Source of the DNA: Miscanthus floridulus
Taxonomy: Eukaryota; Streptophyta; Magnoliopsida; Poales; Poaceae
Reading direction: 5' to 3'
DNA: 64,000 nt
Assembly (NCBI RefSeq): GCF_019320115.1
Contig: NC_089598.1
Span: forward strand, 27,013,491-27,077,490
Part shown: positions 21,111-32,785 of the stretch, one piece after another
Layout of the letters: the number at the start of each line of letters is the position of its first letter
How positions within the stretch are numbered: the first letter of the stretch is position 1
Translations under genes and position numbers: made by a program
The notes under the pieces: generated by a model
The model's database searches: none
The model's input: the letters and a program-made list of their open reading frames with translations, nothing else
What the model was told of the DNA's origin: nothing

Positions 21111-22941
21111 GTTTTTCATCTTACAGTATAGTACACGTTCTGATTCCTTTTCTGACAAATATAAAAATTCTGTGGGTCACTTTGAGTGATGTGGTTCTGA
21201 TTCTCTGCATTCGTCGTTTCACTTTAGTACTCACTGCGGACGCAGGATCGCGGGGTAATAATGCACTATGATTCTTAGTAATTTGGTGCACTTTAACACT
21301 CGGTTGAGCTAGCTCTTGCTTCTCCAGATTCTTAATTTGCTGCCCGGTTCGTTTCAGAAAAAAAAAAGTGATGATTCTTGTATACAAGTGATTTGGTAGC
21401 GAATAATTCTTATACTACATAGAAAGCGAATCATACGAGAAGTTACGTCCTGTTTGGATCCAATGCCTGATTAGTAGCCAGTTAAAAACTAGTCTAAATT
21501 AGTTCTAGTACATCCAAATAGGAGAACTAATAGTATAGGTAAGCCAATTTTTTTTTGAATAAGTCTTCAACTAGTTGTTAGCCAACTAGCTTGCCAATGA
21601 TAACTAATTTAGTCTAATTTTTAATCCAACTAGTAACTAGCCATGTGTATCTAAATATAGTATGTTAAGCTATGTCTCAAGTACATGGTATATAATCAAT
21701 TCACAAAATTATCATATAATCACTTCATTATTAAAAAAATTATTTGACGAGTCAATTTTTTTTTTGATAGAGCTCTTCCCTAGGTTCACTCTAAAAACCG
21801 CTCTGGAAGTTCTGTCTACCTAATTAAAAAAGAGGCACATGAGAGTACTTAGTAAGTTACCCAATGTGTTGCTTTCCGTTCCAATCCTATGTAGAGTCGA
21901 GCATATATATATGCTTTCACAATTCCTATTGTTGCATCACCCGTGGGATAGTAAAATTTCTACATTATTTCACTGTCGCAATAGTTAGCACCTTGCTGGA
22001 AAAAAAATGGGGTTACTATTTTCTAGGCAACTGAAAAATCATCCGAACACCATATATATACTAAATACTACTATATCTCTGTTCGAAAAGAATCTAAACT
22101 CTAGCATATAATCCTAGGTCAACTAATCTCAAATTGAAAAAAATTGTATATAAAAAACTACAAATATTTATGATAATATTCCTATTTGGAGTTATATATA
22201 TATGTTATTTGGTTAAATTTAGAATAGTTTAAGTGTTTAACTAAGGATAAAGTTAGAATTATATATATTTTTTTGGATGGGTCGGAGGTATGGTACATGT
22301 ACAACAGAGTATCATCGTCCATCTAAAAAACTCTTGCTTTTGCCGCTGTTGTCTTCGTTCCCACACCAAACATTGTCCCACCATTTCTCGGAAGCACATC
22401 GCACATAATTTTTTTTAACCCCTCTTGTTTTAATAACGCTCCCATCGACGCCAAACGACATGTTCATACATAGTATATTCAGGCCAGCCCGCAGCTTCCG
22501 GCCAAGATTCAGTAAAAGAAAGAAAGAGATTAAAGAACATTTCACTCACCACTAGTACTACTCATGCGTTTGAATAATTCTGACGAACATGAAACACATA
22601 TAATAAGCATGTGTAATTTTTTTGTTGACCTCGCATTGCTACCATGCAGGCCATCTTGTTTTCTTATACGGTTACTTTTTTTGACTCTTAGTCCTAAATA
22701 TGCCGAATTCCATTTCCACGGTCATTCGCTCGGTTTCAAACGAGTGAACACTTTCTATACGCGGGACGACGTTAGTCACTAATCACATGGTGGGTCGAAC
22801 TAGGCAAGTGGACGGAACATCTGTCATGTTCTCTCAACGTCCTCTATACTTTCTATTATAAATTTGATTTAGCGAAGTTTCATCCGCCAATGGTTTTCTC
22901 ACTTTTTGTCTTGTTTCATTTTATTAATTCCTTCTTTCCTT

Positions 22942-23345
22942 AGCCGCTCTTTTCGATTCCCGTCAATCTCCATGACCCTGGATTGGAAGACCGTGAGCTG
23001 TGGTGTTTGCCTAAGACGAGCTAGGGTCTATACCATTTTTTTTTAAGCCGTACAGGTTGACACGATCAACCCAGGAAGTACTGGCTAGGCGAAGACTTAA
23101 GCTTGTGCTTAGCAAACAACCACTTCTGTTTCTTTTGGCCAGGGATCGGACATCCGCTGAGAGGGCTAAGTCATTTTCCCATTGGTGTTCTTTTGGTGTA
23201 GTTGTTCTTCCGTGTCCTATTGCCTTTTTAGGGTATTGATTGCTTTCTATCTTGCTTGTCGCTCTATCAGGGTAGTTACACCGAGGATAGCGTTGATCAG
23301 ATTGGAACCCGTTGGAGGAAGGAAATGCGGATGGCAACAGGACTT
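22942..23345. other. Unassigned DNA, possibly organelle-derived
   Basis: A minus-strand open frame of 133 codons (23011-23412) crosses this stretch without recognisable domains. The base composition and low repeat content remind me of plant mitochondrial intergenic DNA, like the insertion at 25493-28051, but I cannot match a gene. It begins exactly where the duplicated segment ends. Confidence 0.25.
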
Positions 23346-25110
23346 TGGGGAGATCAACTGCGAGTACACTAAATATCTCAGATATGACCAATCCATAGGT
23401 ACCATGTCCCACCCAACCTCATAGAATCCTATTAGACATGTAATAATGTAGCTGCTAGTGCTTTACTTTCATGCTAATAATCCGTGATAGGTTGCATGGT
23501 AGAATTGCTTGAAAGCCTTTACCTTGACACAACCTTTACCCATGCACGCCCACTGTTAGGATAGACGCTCACATACTACTTACTACTTGCTTCTACTATG
23601 CATTATATCTGTGATGTGATGCTTGGTGGACGATTGTTTGTGAGTGGCTAAGGCACATGGTGCCGCTAAAACTGGTAACAACTTGGGGAGATCTTGGCGT
23701 GCGTCTTGGGTATGTGGTGAGGATTGAGTCGATTGGACATGATTCTACGACGAGTCTTTGGACAAGTCTTGCCAGGAGGATGCGACCAGAGCATTCCCTA
23801 CGAGAGGTACCTGTGGCGGGTACATGTGAGATGAGGAGGTCTCGGGGTGGAGTGTCTTTGTGGGATGAAGCCCTGGGATGGAGGTGTCGTCGAGGCACGG
23901 GGTGTTGGTTATCCTCTTTGAGAAGATATCATGTCTGGTCCCTCTAAGGACTGGTATGTCGAGAGAACCAGATCATAGGACCCAACGTGCATGTCACTCG
24001 TTCCTGAATGGGTGGGGGACAGATGCAGACTAGCTAGGACGGTGCCACTACTACTATGTTGTTAGCGGATAGTGTAGGGATGCACGGGCATGGGACCCAC
24101 ACCCTCCTAAGACAGCGTAGTGACCTCTGGGGGACTGGTACTACGTCTCATAGTCTCAATGTTTCAGTGGACTCTGAGGTGGCCTAGGGCTAAGTGGTAG
24201 GGTGGCATTGCACCGGTTGGAAGGTAGCCCGGTATCAGCCTAGACGGTGGCCACCATCGATGATGGTGATCTTGTGGTTCTAGGTGTACACGCTCTGTAG
24301 AGTTGATCGATCTATACATATAGCCGCGTCCTCAGATATGGACATTCCTATGACCTACGCTTCCCTTGATTAGTGAGAGGTGTCCTTTCTTCTTCTCCCC
24401 ACTGGGTTTGGTGTTGGTTTTCGACTTAGGCCGTTGAGGCAAGGTACGAGTGGGAGTCATCCTTGCCGCCTAGAGAGTGAGAGTGTGGTAAGATGTGTGT
24501 GATGGGATGGGTGAACGTGTGGATGAGATGGATTAAAACTTGATGAACTATTATAAAATATGGATGAACTTGCATAGGAAACCTACAGCCATATATAGGC
24601 CTTTTGCTCTACCCTTGCATTCCACTTACCACAAAGCATAGGCATTGGTGCTCTACCCTTGCAGGTTTTGGATGTCATCGACGATGACGACAACAGAGAT
24701 TAGAAGGATTAGATGGTCTCGTGCCTGCGCTCAAGTTTGGTTGAGGAGATGACGATAAAGTCTACATCCGCTGTTGTTCTACGCCTACTCTGATGATTGC
24801 TCGTGAAGGAGGTGCCTTCACCTGTCGACGCTCCACGTCGACTCTGATTATAGTCCGTGAAGGAGGGGCCTTCACCCACCGACGCGCCACGTCTACTCTG
24901 ATGAAGCCATGTGTGCGTTTTCGCTAGTATAACGATGTATTTAGTTGTGTAACCAAGTGGTGTAATACCTTGTAAACTTGTACTTCTGCCATGTATGAAC
25001 TATGGTACCAACTGTTATTTGATAATGTGATGGCTCGATCTCCTGGACTATCACATTATAATTCGTGTCTATGGATTTTCCCTTCGTGGAAAATCGGGAT
25101 CATTTCACTC
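23346..25110 (+). repeat. LTR fragment of a Gypsy-type element
   Basis: The text resembles the transcribed part of long grass Gypsy LTRs: a G/T-rich body, then GCCATGTATGAACTATGGTA near 24989, CTGGACTATCACATTATAAT and GTGTCTATGGATTTTCCC with a GGAAAATCGGGATCATTTCA end near 25110. No primer site follows and no partner LTR was found, so it is a truncated or solo fragment. The left boundary is uncertain. The short ORFs inside are not genes. Confidence 0.5.
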
Positions 25111-25492
25111 TCCTTTTGTCTTGCTGTGTTTGCGGGTGAAAACATTCCCCATATTATTGTGCTAGCGTTGTCGCGGCGCCTTTGGCGTCATCTCCCTTTC
25201 GGAAGAATGCGGTAGGCTTCTCTAGCTCTGCCATCCAGCTCTTGCTCGACCATGGTGGTGCATCGAGTTCTACAGGCAGCTATGTGAGTGGTGTTCGATA
25301 GCTTGTCGAGTGGTGCCCTTGTGGCTTTAGTTGTTAGGCAGTTGTTAACATATTTTGGGTTGTTAGTTGGGTCTTTTTACGCATGATCTAAGCTTGTTCG
25401 CGAAAAAAAGTTGGGTCGTTACGACCATGTTATGGTGCTAGTTGAGTCTTTTCGACCAAGTTACTCAATAGCTGCCTGCTTTTGGTACTTAG
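25111..25492. other. Unassigned spacer before the polymerase fragment
   Basis: T-rich DNA with no supported frame. It could be the tail of a LINE or of the LTR fragment to its left. The junction to mitochondrial-type sequence lies near 25490, where a TAG closes the upstream frame. Confidence 0.35.
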
Positions 25493-27450
25493 CCCTTACA
25501 AAAGTATACCCGGCTCTTGCCTAAGTATCTGGGTAATCTAAATCGAAAAGATGCAACAAGTAAACTAGCGGATTTTATCAACGATCATGCTCGGTACATT
25601 GCAGAGTATTACGATACAATAGAGTTGAAATCGATTTTAGTAAAAAACATTCAGGAATCCCACTACCAACAACAGTTAATAGAACTAGCTGAAGCTTTTG
25701 TGGGTTATAAATTCTATTTGCCAGCTTTTCTAGACTGGAGGGGACGGAATTACCGATTTAGCCCCTTAACTTTCCACGAACGCGATTTAGTGAGATCACT
25801 CATCCTCTTTGCTGAATATGATGATATGGAATGTAGTGGGAAAATAGATCGTACTAGTGAAGAATATAAGACTTTCGCTGTATCAACTGCTTTTCATTAT
25901 AAAAAATACAAAAACTACAACGATGCATTTTCTCATTGGAACGCCGAGATCTCTCATTTGAAATGGAATGATTCAGATAATTCACAAGAGAATTTCTCCG
26001 AGGAATTATATAGAAAAGGTATTTCTTCTGCAAGAAAACCCTTTCAGTTCTTAGCTGGTATTATAACTAACGTCAATGATGATCAAGGTGTCATGTTAAA
26101 TACACCTATTAATCAAGATGCGTCAGCAAGTGCTTATCAACTAATGAGTTACTTTTTGATGAATCCATCTATGGCAAAACAAACGAATCTAATTCCCAAT
26201 GAAGAGGGTTCAATAAGTGATATTTATCAACATATGCTCGATGGTTTAAAAGCATTTGTTTATACGCCTCTCTATTCTGAGAATATAGCTAAAATAATGC
26301 AGGTTTCACGAGATAAGGTGCTGATGTTCTTAAAACAACTGCCTCTTGAAAAGATAATAGATGGATAATATAAGCGTCCAGAAGAATTAAAACCAATGTG
26401 GACAATTCACGAGACTTTCGATCGTGATATAGTTAAACGATTATATATGCCACTTGTCTACGGTAAGACAACAACTAGCGCACAGAAGGATGTGCAAAAG
26501 AAATGTAAACATATAGATGAGAAGGGTTGTAAACATATTACGAGACTATGTTACCATTACTGGGATGTCAACTATACAAATATGAAAAAACTTATGGGTT
26601 TGATTTGTGATATTAGCTGGGTTGCGGCTATAATAAACAAGAATGTTATATATTCCACTCAATACTGGACCACAAAGCAAGATTATCTGCTGAAAGAAAG
26701 CCTCCGGGTTCCACTTCTGCAGAAAGACGAAAAAGTCGCTAAGGTATCATTATCACTTTCCACGAATAAAAAGGATTATAGGAAGAGCAATAGAGCAACC
26801 TTTGCTAACTTCGTCCATCAAAAGGACTCACTAACCGTCATCAATTTTGTTGATATCCTTCTCCGTTTTGAATATTGGCTTAACACTCATGAAAAGAGAG
26901 AGATGATGCTATTAAGTGTCTGGGTCCTAAATATCCGGGTCCTAAATATGAGAACATGAAAGAGGGAGAACATCCTGACGTAAATATTCCTATATACACC
27001 GTGAATATTCCTATATACACCGTGCATGATAATTTTATCACTACACCAAAATTTTCTAAATTTACGCCATATTTTTATAGGCAGGCTCTCTTAGAAATGG
27101 GCCATCCGCTGGTCTTTATTAACAAATTCGTTTATGATAATATCATCGCACACGCTTTAGAGTTAGGATCAGATAAATTCACTCCAGAGCAGATGCAATA
27201 TTTATTACAGATTAAGGAGCTCTACACGCATCCTAGAGTTTGGGAAAAGAACTATAAGCCTGAAGGTATAAACGAGACATTTCTTGATCTCTGCTTTAAG
27301 ATTATAGCCCCTCAAACCCTAGAGGAGAAAGAATTGAGAGAATGGAATAATAAAATCAAAGATATCAAACCCGAACTCCTTGTAAAGCAGGTAAACAAGG
27401 GTTTTTTGAAGAAAGTTTACTATAAGCGACGAGGCTTCTTAAAGAGCTGA
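25493..27450 (+). pseudogene. Mitochondrial-plasmid-type single-subunit (T7-like) RNA polymerase, C-terminal two-thirds
   Basis: About 650 codons match the T7/phage-type RNA polymerase core in order: LDWRGRNY (T7 DWRGR motif, 25731-25754); motif A with QDASASAYQ (about 26114); motif B with VKRLYMPLVYGKT (about 26430-26470); a FANFVHQKDS segment (26806); and motif C TVHDNF (27019-27036). Breaks are a TAA at 26366 in the same frame, a frameshift near 26880-26955, and a 21-bp duplication giving NIPIYTV twice at about 26980-27022. There is no ATG; the frame opens after a stop at 25490. Divergence from T7, AT-rich codons and flanking text suggest an origin in a linear mitochondrial plasmid (maize S-2 type) or its integrated copy, not the nuclear RPOT genes. 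It is a nuclear insertion and non-functional. Confidence 0.8.
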
Positions 27451-28051
27451 GTAGGTAGAAATGTCCGGATAGCATACGCACTGTCCTAGCCTAAAAAGGC
27501 AGAGTAGAAAGGAGGGTAGAAAGCCCGAAGTAGTTGAAATAGCAGCAGGCGGCAAGCGAAGAGAGGCTTTCTCGTACAACAGCGAACTAAAGCTTAATTG
27601 AAGAGTTTCTTCGGTGAACGAAAGGTTTAGAATGAATTTAAGCAGTTTTTTGTTTAGTAAGTAGTGAGTTATATTTCCACTATGGTGAAATGAATGTATA
27701 CTCGTTCTTTATTTAGTATTCAAGCCCATCTGTGACTTGCCTATGACTTCTTTCTACTCTCCCCCAAACCCTAGCCCTGTTGTCTGGATTCCCTCTCTCT
27801 AGCCAGTCCTATGATTTCTCGATTGACTTTTCTCGTCTCTACTCTATCAGTACTGCCTTTGCTCAACTCTATCAGTACGCACCTTTGAAGAATCAGTACG
27901 CACCCTTTGAAGAAGCCCCACTTACCCACACTTCTTCTCCCCTCAACCTACTACTTTATGGGTTTCTCAACCTAGTACTTTCTGGGTTTTAAGTGCTAGT
28001 TGGGTTGCTTTGACTAAGTTGGCTCGATGAAGTTTATTGGAGCTAGTGGCG
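27451..28051. other. Probable continuation of the mitochondrial-type insertion
   Basis: No gene. The text (short AG-rich stretches such as GAAAGGAGGGTAGAAAGCCCG, and the repeated ATCAGTACGCACC phrase near 27871 and 27891) resembles plant mitochondrial spacer DNA and follows the polymerase without a visible break. It ends at the Tekay insertion site. The short remnant 40278-40333 beyond the Tekay element should be its other side. Confidence 0.45.
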
Positions 28052-31000
28052 TGTAACACCCTAAAATTTGAATTCTTTTTAAAATAGTAAATTTGATTTA
28101 AATATGCAATTATATGTGCAATTCAAATTAGGAAATAATATTTCTTTTATGAAATTAAAAGAAAATACAAGAATAGAAACATGTTGATGCATTCATGCTA
28201 TTGCATATTTATTTATGTGACGGGTGGTTTTGTTCAAATGCTAAAAGATTTTAAAAACCTTTTGAAAATGAGTTTGAAAATTTTATTTATAAAAAGAAAA
28301 AGGAAATTTCCTTCCATTCCCTCCCTTCCTCAGTTTCGGCCCGCAGGCCTTTCTTTCCGCGGCCCAGCACCAGCCCCAGCCCAGCTCGCCTCCCCTTTTT
28401 CCGCTCGGCCCAGCTACGCGCCAGCCCAGCCGCGCGCTCCGCGCCGGCCCAGCTACGCGCGGCCCAGCAACTGCCGCGTCAGCCCCGCCAGCCCAGCTCG
28501 GGCAACTGCCGTCGCCGCGCGCCTTCGCCCCGCGCCCAGCCGCTGACCGCTTGGCCCCGGCCGTCAGAGCCTTCCCCCACCTCCACGCGTCCCGCGCCTG
28601 CGCCCGAGTCCATGCCGCAACCGTTCCGCGCACGATCCTCGCGTCGTGGGAGCGCCCCCGCTCCCCTGCCTCTACTAAAAGCAGTCGAGCCCCCGCGCGC
28701 CCCCTGCTGCCCCCCGTTCTCGTTTTCGCGCTTGCCAAGCACCGAGGAAGGCCGCAACCGCCGCACGAAAGAGCCCCGCCGACCACCGTCCTCGCCGTCC
28801 GCGGAACGCTGTCCCCGAGTCGCGCTCGTCCCCGTTTGAAGTCGCGGTGAGCTCCGCCATGCTTCCCTCCTTCCCCCTATGCTTTCAATTTGGTATTTCG
28901 TGGCCGTTTGGGGCCCTATTCGCAAGCGTCCGCGAGCTTTGGCCGCCGGCCATGGCGTCCGCCGCCTTGGCTCACTCCTCCGGCCGTCGTGATGGCCTGG
29001 GCGAGTACCCCTTCTCCCCAGCTAACTCCCGGTGCCCTCGGTTCTTCGAACCGTGGCCCGTAGCCACCGAACCGAGCTCGCCGATGTGTTTCTTGTCGCC
29101 GGCAATGGAGCGCCGCCGCCGGAGTTACTGTGCTTGGCCGGATTTCTTCTCTTCCCCCAGATCCATTGCTGACCGTCCATTTCTAATCCGACGGCCATCG
29201 TTGGCCGATACCCCTTCGTGGGTCAAATTGCTAAAGAGCCCTCCTGTTTTCGCGTAATAGAACCCGCCATCCTTAGCGTATTTCCTCGAGTACGCATTCT
29301 CGTTTTGAAAGCGTATAGTTCACTGGTTTAGTCTAAAGTACGCTTTCAGTATTTACAGAAATGCCATTCGAACTGTTTCGCTTATAGAATTGTCGTTTTA
29401 ACTCCGAATTGATCCATTCAAATTGCGTTAGCTTCGTAATTTCATAAGCTACATGTTGGAGCTACTGTTAGTCAAGTTTGGAACTTTTTAATTTCATGAT
29501 TAGAATTAATTAAATATAGGGCGATAGGAAAACCCGTTTTAATCATAACTTTCGCATTTTAGCTCCGTTTTTCGTGAACTTCGCGTTGACGTGATCGTAG
29601 CGAAACGTAGGTTAGTTTTACAGACATTTTATCTTGATTTCAATACTGTTGGTGTACTGTTCTAATGATAGGAATGTTTGCTTTGCATGAATGCTTTTGG
29701 AATGTTGTATGTTGTCGTGTTGGTCGCGTTCAGACGGTGAGGAAAACGTTGGAGACCAAGAACTCTTCGACGACCAGCAGGAACAGCACGAGTTTGTGAA
29801 CCAAGGCAAGTATAACATGGGCCTTCCTTGATGTCCTATTTCACTTTAATCAATTACTCATGTGCATGTGCCTAATTTTGATACCCGTAAGGACATCCTA
29901 GTGATTGTTATCCTGTTCCTTGTCTCCTATGGGTTAAATGCATATGGGTAGATTGCTAGTGCTCTAACTGTACTTGATATACATGTTGATGAATGATACT
30001 ATGGAACAAAGTGAGTAACATAATTTATAACAACTGTTCCATAGGGCGAAAGTGCAAATGACCTTTGTTCATGTTGCTCCCGGCCCTCCATAAGGACTTA
30101 TCTATCGGCAAAAGCTGGGACGGACAGTGCAACCGGGAGAGTCATATGGCTCTGACTTTAGCTCAGTAATAGGACCTTTCCTAGCTGGTTAGAGGTTTCC
30201 TTTTTGGCGTAAATGGGGCTTGCCACTTTAGGTATAGGGCTGCCTCTGTTCCTATGAGTATAGCCGCGATGGATTTGTGCCATAGGAAAGGGGGGTCCCT
30301 ACATCTGCCTGCCAAGGAAACCTAGCGGCCCTAACTTGTTAGGGAAACCTATGAAATGGCTTTATAGTGTACCCTGCCCGCTCACCTTGGAAGTGACATG
30401 GGAGTAATTAACCCGGGCATAAGGGGATCACGACTCGCGGTGAATGTGCACCACCTCTGCAGAGGGTAACAAACTGTTATAATAGTCGTGCTCACGATTA
30501 CGAGCGGCCCGGAAAACTCACAGAATAACTGGTTACTTGATGATGATCATTTAAGTTGCTCTATGATGAAAAATGGTAAACCTGACCTTGATATATGTTC
30601 TTATGGGAATTAAATGGGAGTTTAAGCATAACTTGATAATACTTGAGAATAAAAGTTTGACCTATTAAGAATGCTAACTGCAGTAAACCAGAGTCTATCC
30701 TTTTTGAGCTTCATAACCCCATGTTAGCTTGCTAAGTACGGAATGTACTTACACTTGTTTATTTTCTTTACTTGGATAAAAATCCCGGATGGGTAACAGA
30801 TGACAACGGGTATGAGGATTTCCCGGAGGATTATTAGGCTTGTGGTCAACCAGTTGACCTTCCCTGTGATGACGGCCGCGAGAGTTTATTATCTTTTCAT
30901 TATTCCGCTGTGATGTATAAGACTAAGTTTTATTATAACTCTGATGTATGAGACACCGTGATGATACTATTGTAATTTGTCAGCTTGTGTGTGTGATTGA

Positions 31001-31058
31001 TTCCTGGGCACACACGAGTTTTGTGCATTCAATTTTATCCTTAAAATTGGGTGTGACA
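28052..31058 (+). repeat. 5' LTR of the Tekay element
   Basis: It begins TGTAACACCC and ends GGGTGTGACA. It has an AT-rich start, a GC-rich zone (28320-28860) that produces long shadow ORFs on both strands, and a conserved hairpin at 30733-30751. No TATA box is obvious by eye. The copy at 37286-40277 is almost identical. Confidence 0.93.
30733..30751 (+). promoter_or_regulatory. Conserved LTR hairpin (Tekay 5' LTR)
   Basis: TAAGTAC (30733-30739) pairs exactly with GTACTTA (30745-30751) around a 5-nt loop. It lies about 310 bp before the LTR end, in the zone where R/U5 and polyadenylation signals are expected. The equivalent in the solo LTRs has a compensating change. The role is inferred. 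Confidence 0.5.
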
Positions 31059-31061
31059 AAT

Positions 31062-31073
31062 TGGTATCAGAGC
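31062..31073 (+). other. Primer-binding site of the Tekay element (initiator-Met tRNA)
   Basis: TGGTATCAGAGC starts 3 bp after the 5' LTR and is a perfect match to the usual tRNA-iMet primer complement. Confidence 0.92.
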
Positions 31074-31251
31074 CGTATTGACTGTAGGACGCAAGCCTAG
31101 TTAGAAAATGGTCGTTTTAGCAGCTTTGCTCCTCTGGTTTCTTGCTTACTGACTTATTCTTGTTATTTTATTAAAACATTTATGCTTTTCATACCTTAAT
31201 CTATTATTTAAAATTGTTGATTCTAATTTCTATCTCACTTTAAATCTATAG

Positions 31252-32100
31252 ATGTCTCATAATCCGAAGACTGCTCGACTCAGCACCGCTGGTTATCGTT
31301 CCATGTTCACCCCGCGTGCCCCACCGGCGGAGAGGGAGATTGTAATCATCTCCGACGACGAGGAGATGGCTACACCGACGCCTACACCTACTCCTACACC
31401 AGTCGCCGTGCCCGTCTACCCTATGGTAGCTACACCTGAGGGGTCGACGGCTACTTCCCCTACACCTGCACCCTCCCCAGCTGCCCCCGTGGAGGACGAG
31501 GAGATTGGCTGGAAGTGCAAGTACTACTTCAAGCCAGCTCCAGAGACAGCCTACTACCACACTCTCCTCACCCACGTGTTGGACGACTACTTCCCCGACT
31601 TGCACGCCTCCATCAGCTACCACTGCGCTGAGTACAAGCACCCACTGGAGGCTACCTTCTGGAAGGTAGAGCTAGTGGTCACCGCATGGAATGATATCAT
31701 CAATGGACATGAGGTGGAGACTGTCCACAGTGCCCCTGCCAGGAGAGCCCATGCTTTGGATGGCATGGAGGATGCAGCACAGAATGCCTACATCCACTAC
31801 CATGGTCGTCGCTTCGAGGCCATGAGGGAGGATCGCTTCAGGTTCCTTCCTCGAAATGATCATGAGGGTGTTTGGCAGGTTTTGGCTCCATCAGAGAATG
31901 ACCCAACTCTGGAGGCAACGGTGCAGCATGTCCACGCTATGCAGGGAGTGGATGATGAGGTCAAAGGAGAACTACGTGCATCTCAGAGGGCGTAGAGACG
32001 TCTTCAGAAATAAGTGGATGAACTTCGTGCACAGCTGGGACAGCCTTCCATCTATAAGAAGAAGCGTCGTTCCTTCACCATGATTGACACCGCTCCATAG
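31252..32100 (+). pseudogene. orf0: extra ORF upstream of gag in the Tekay element, two stops
   Basis: The frame starts at ATG 31252 (MSHNPKTARLS) and stays open to a TAG at 31993. It then continues past a TAA at 32011 to a natural stop at 32098, 282 codons in all. Both internal stops fit C-to-T changes of glutamine codons. The N-terminal third is Thr/Pro-rich with a PTPTPTPTP run. The middle has a compact aromatic domain (WKCKYYFKPAPETAYYHTLL). The C-terminal 35 residues look like a short coiled coil and a basic tail. Rice RIRE3/RIRE8 elements are known to carry an extra 'orf0' in this place, and this is probably its counterpart. Function is unknown. Confidence 0.7.
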
Positions 32101-32785
32101 GTGTTAGGTGCCTTGATCTAGATTATCATGTCGTTAGTTCGAGTCCTTATTTAGTCTTGTTGGTCTTGTGAACTTGGTTGATTAGATGTTTGATTGGTGA
32201 ACTTGGTTGATTTGGTATTTTGCTTGGTTGCTGAAGTTTGTGGGCATGTCCACAACTTCCTTAGTTTGGAACTTTAAATTTAGAATGAAATTTTAATGCA
32301 GAAGTATCATTTTATCTCATCTCTGCTGTGCTGATTTCTGGAGCAGCCTGTGTTCTTTATCTGGTAACTCGAAATCTGGGATGATAAAAATTCTGAACTT
32401 TTTGTGGAGATAACCAGACCTCTGTATCTTTCAAGTTTCTTTGGAATCACGTCAATAGCTATTCAGGTTTGGGAGATCTATCTGGCACAAGTTGATGTTC
32501 CTGCGCTGTCTGGAACTCAGAACAGTTTCGGTTTAGCTCTATTTTTGACTATGTGCGAGTTCGAATCTGTAAAAGTGATCTAAATGAAAGTTGTAGCTGA
32601 TGTCCTAAGCTTTCTAACGAATCTTGGTGCACCTCTGTTGGATCTCTGAAACTCGAGTTATAACAGTTTTACTGAACTGCTGAATTTGAATCTTGCCCAG
32701 AAAATTTTCAGCATTGTTTCTTATCTCTTGTAAGCTCTCTATAATTGGAAAAATCTCTAAATTTTGCACATTTGTTGGAAAACAG
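32101..32785 (+). other. Non-coding spacer between orf0 and gag
   Basis: T-rich DNA of about 0.7 kb with no supported frame. It could provide an internal splice acceptor or re-initiation leader for gag, but nothing specific is visible. Confidence 0.5.

Larger units (their letters stand above)
19298..22941. repeat. Duplicated segment, copy 1
   Basis: It is alignable to 40334-43181 from TATTCTCCTCA to CTTCTTTCCTT. Landmarks in both are GGGAACCGGTTTCTACTAA, the ACTCCCTC(T/C)GTC MITE-like end, GGGAAACAGGTAGA, TTTGCTGCCCGGTTCG, GTTTGGATCCAATGC and TTTCTATACGCGGG. Copy 1 is 0.8 kb longer, because it has extra tandem units and a different MITE. I find no supported gene. A probable MITE common to both lies at about 21445-21660 (41583-41799 in copy 2), with ends CTGTTTGGATCCA and the near inverse TGTATCTAAATATAG. 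Confidence 0.85.

Noticed and set aside
19298..22941. Helitron as explanation for the duplicated segment
   Set aside because: Ends lack the CTRR terminus and a 3' hairpin in either orientation.
25493..27450. Functional RNA polymerase gene
   Set aside because: There is no start codon, and a stop, a frameshift and a duplication break the frame.
28283..29257. Long overlapping ORFs on both strands (up to 167 codons), repeated at 37517-38476
   Set aside because: They lie in the GC-rich part of both Tekay LTRs. Their amino-acid content follows base composition and no domain is visible.
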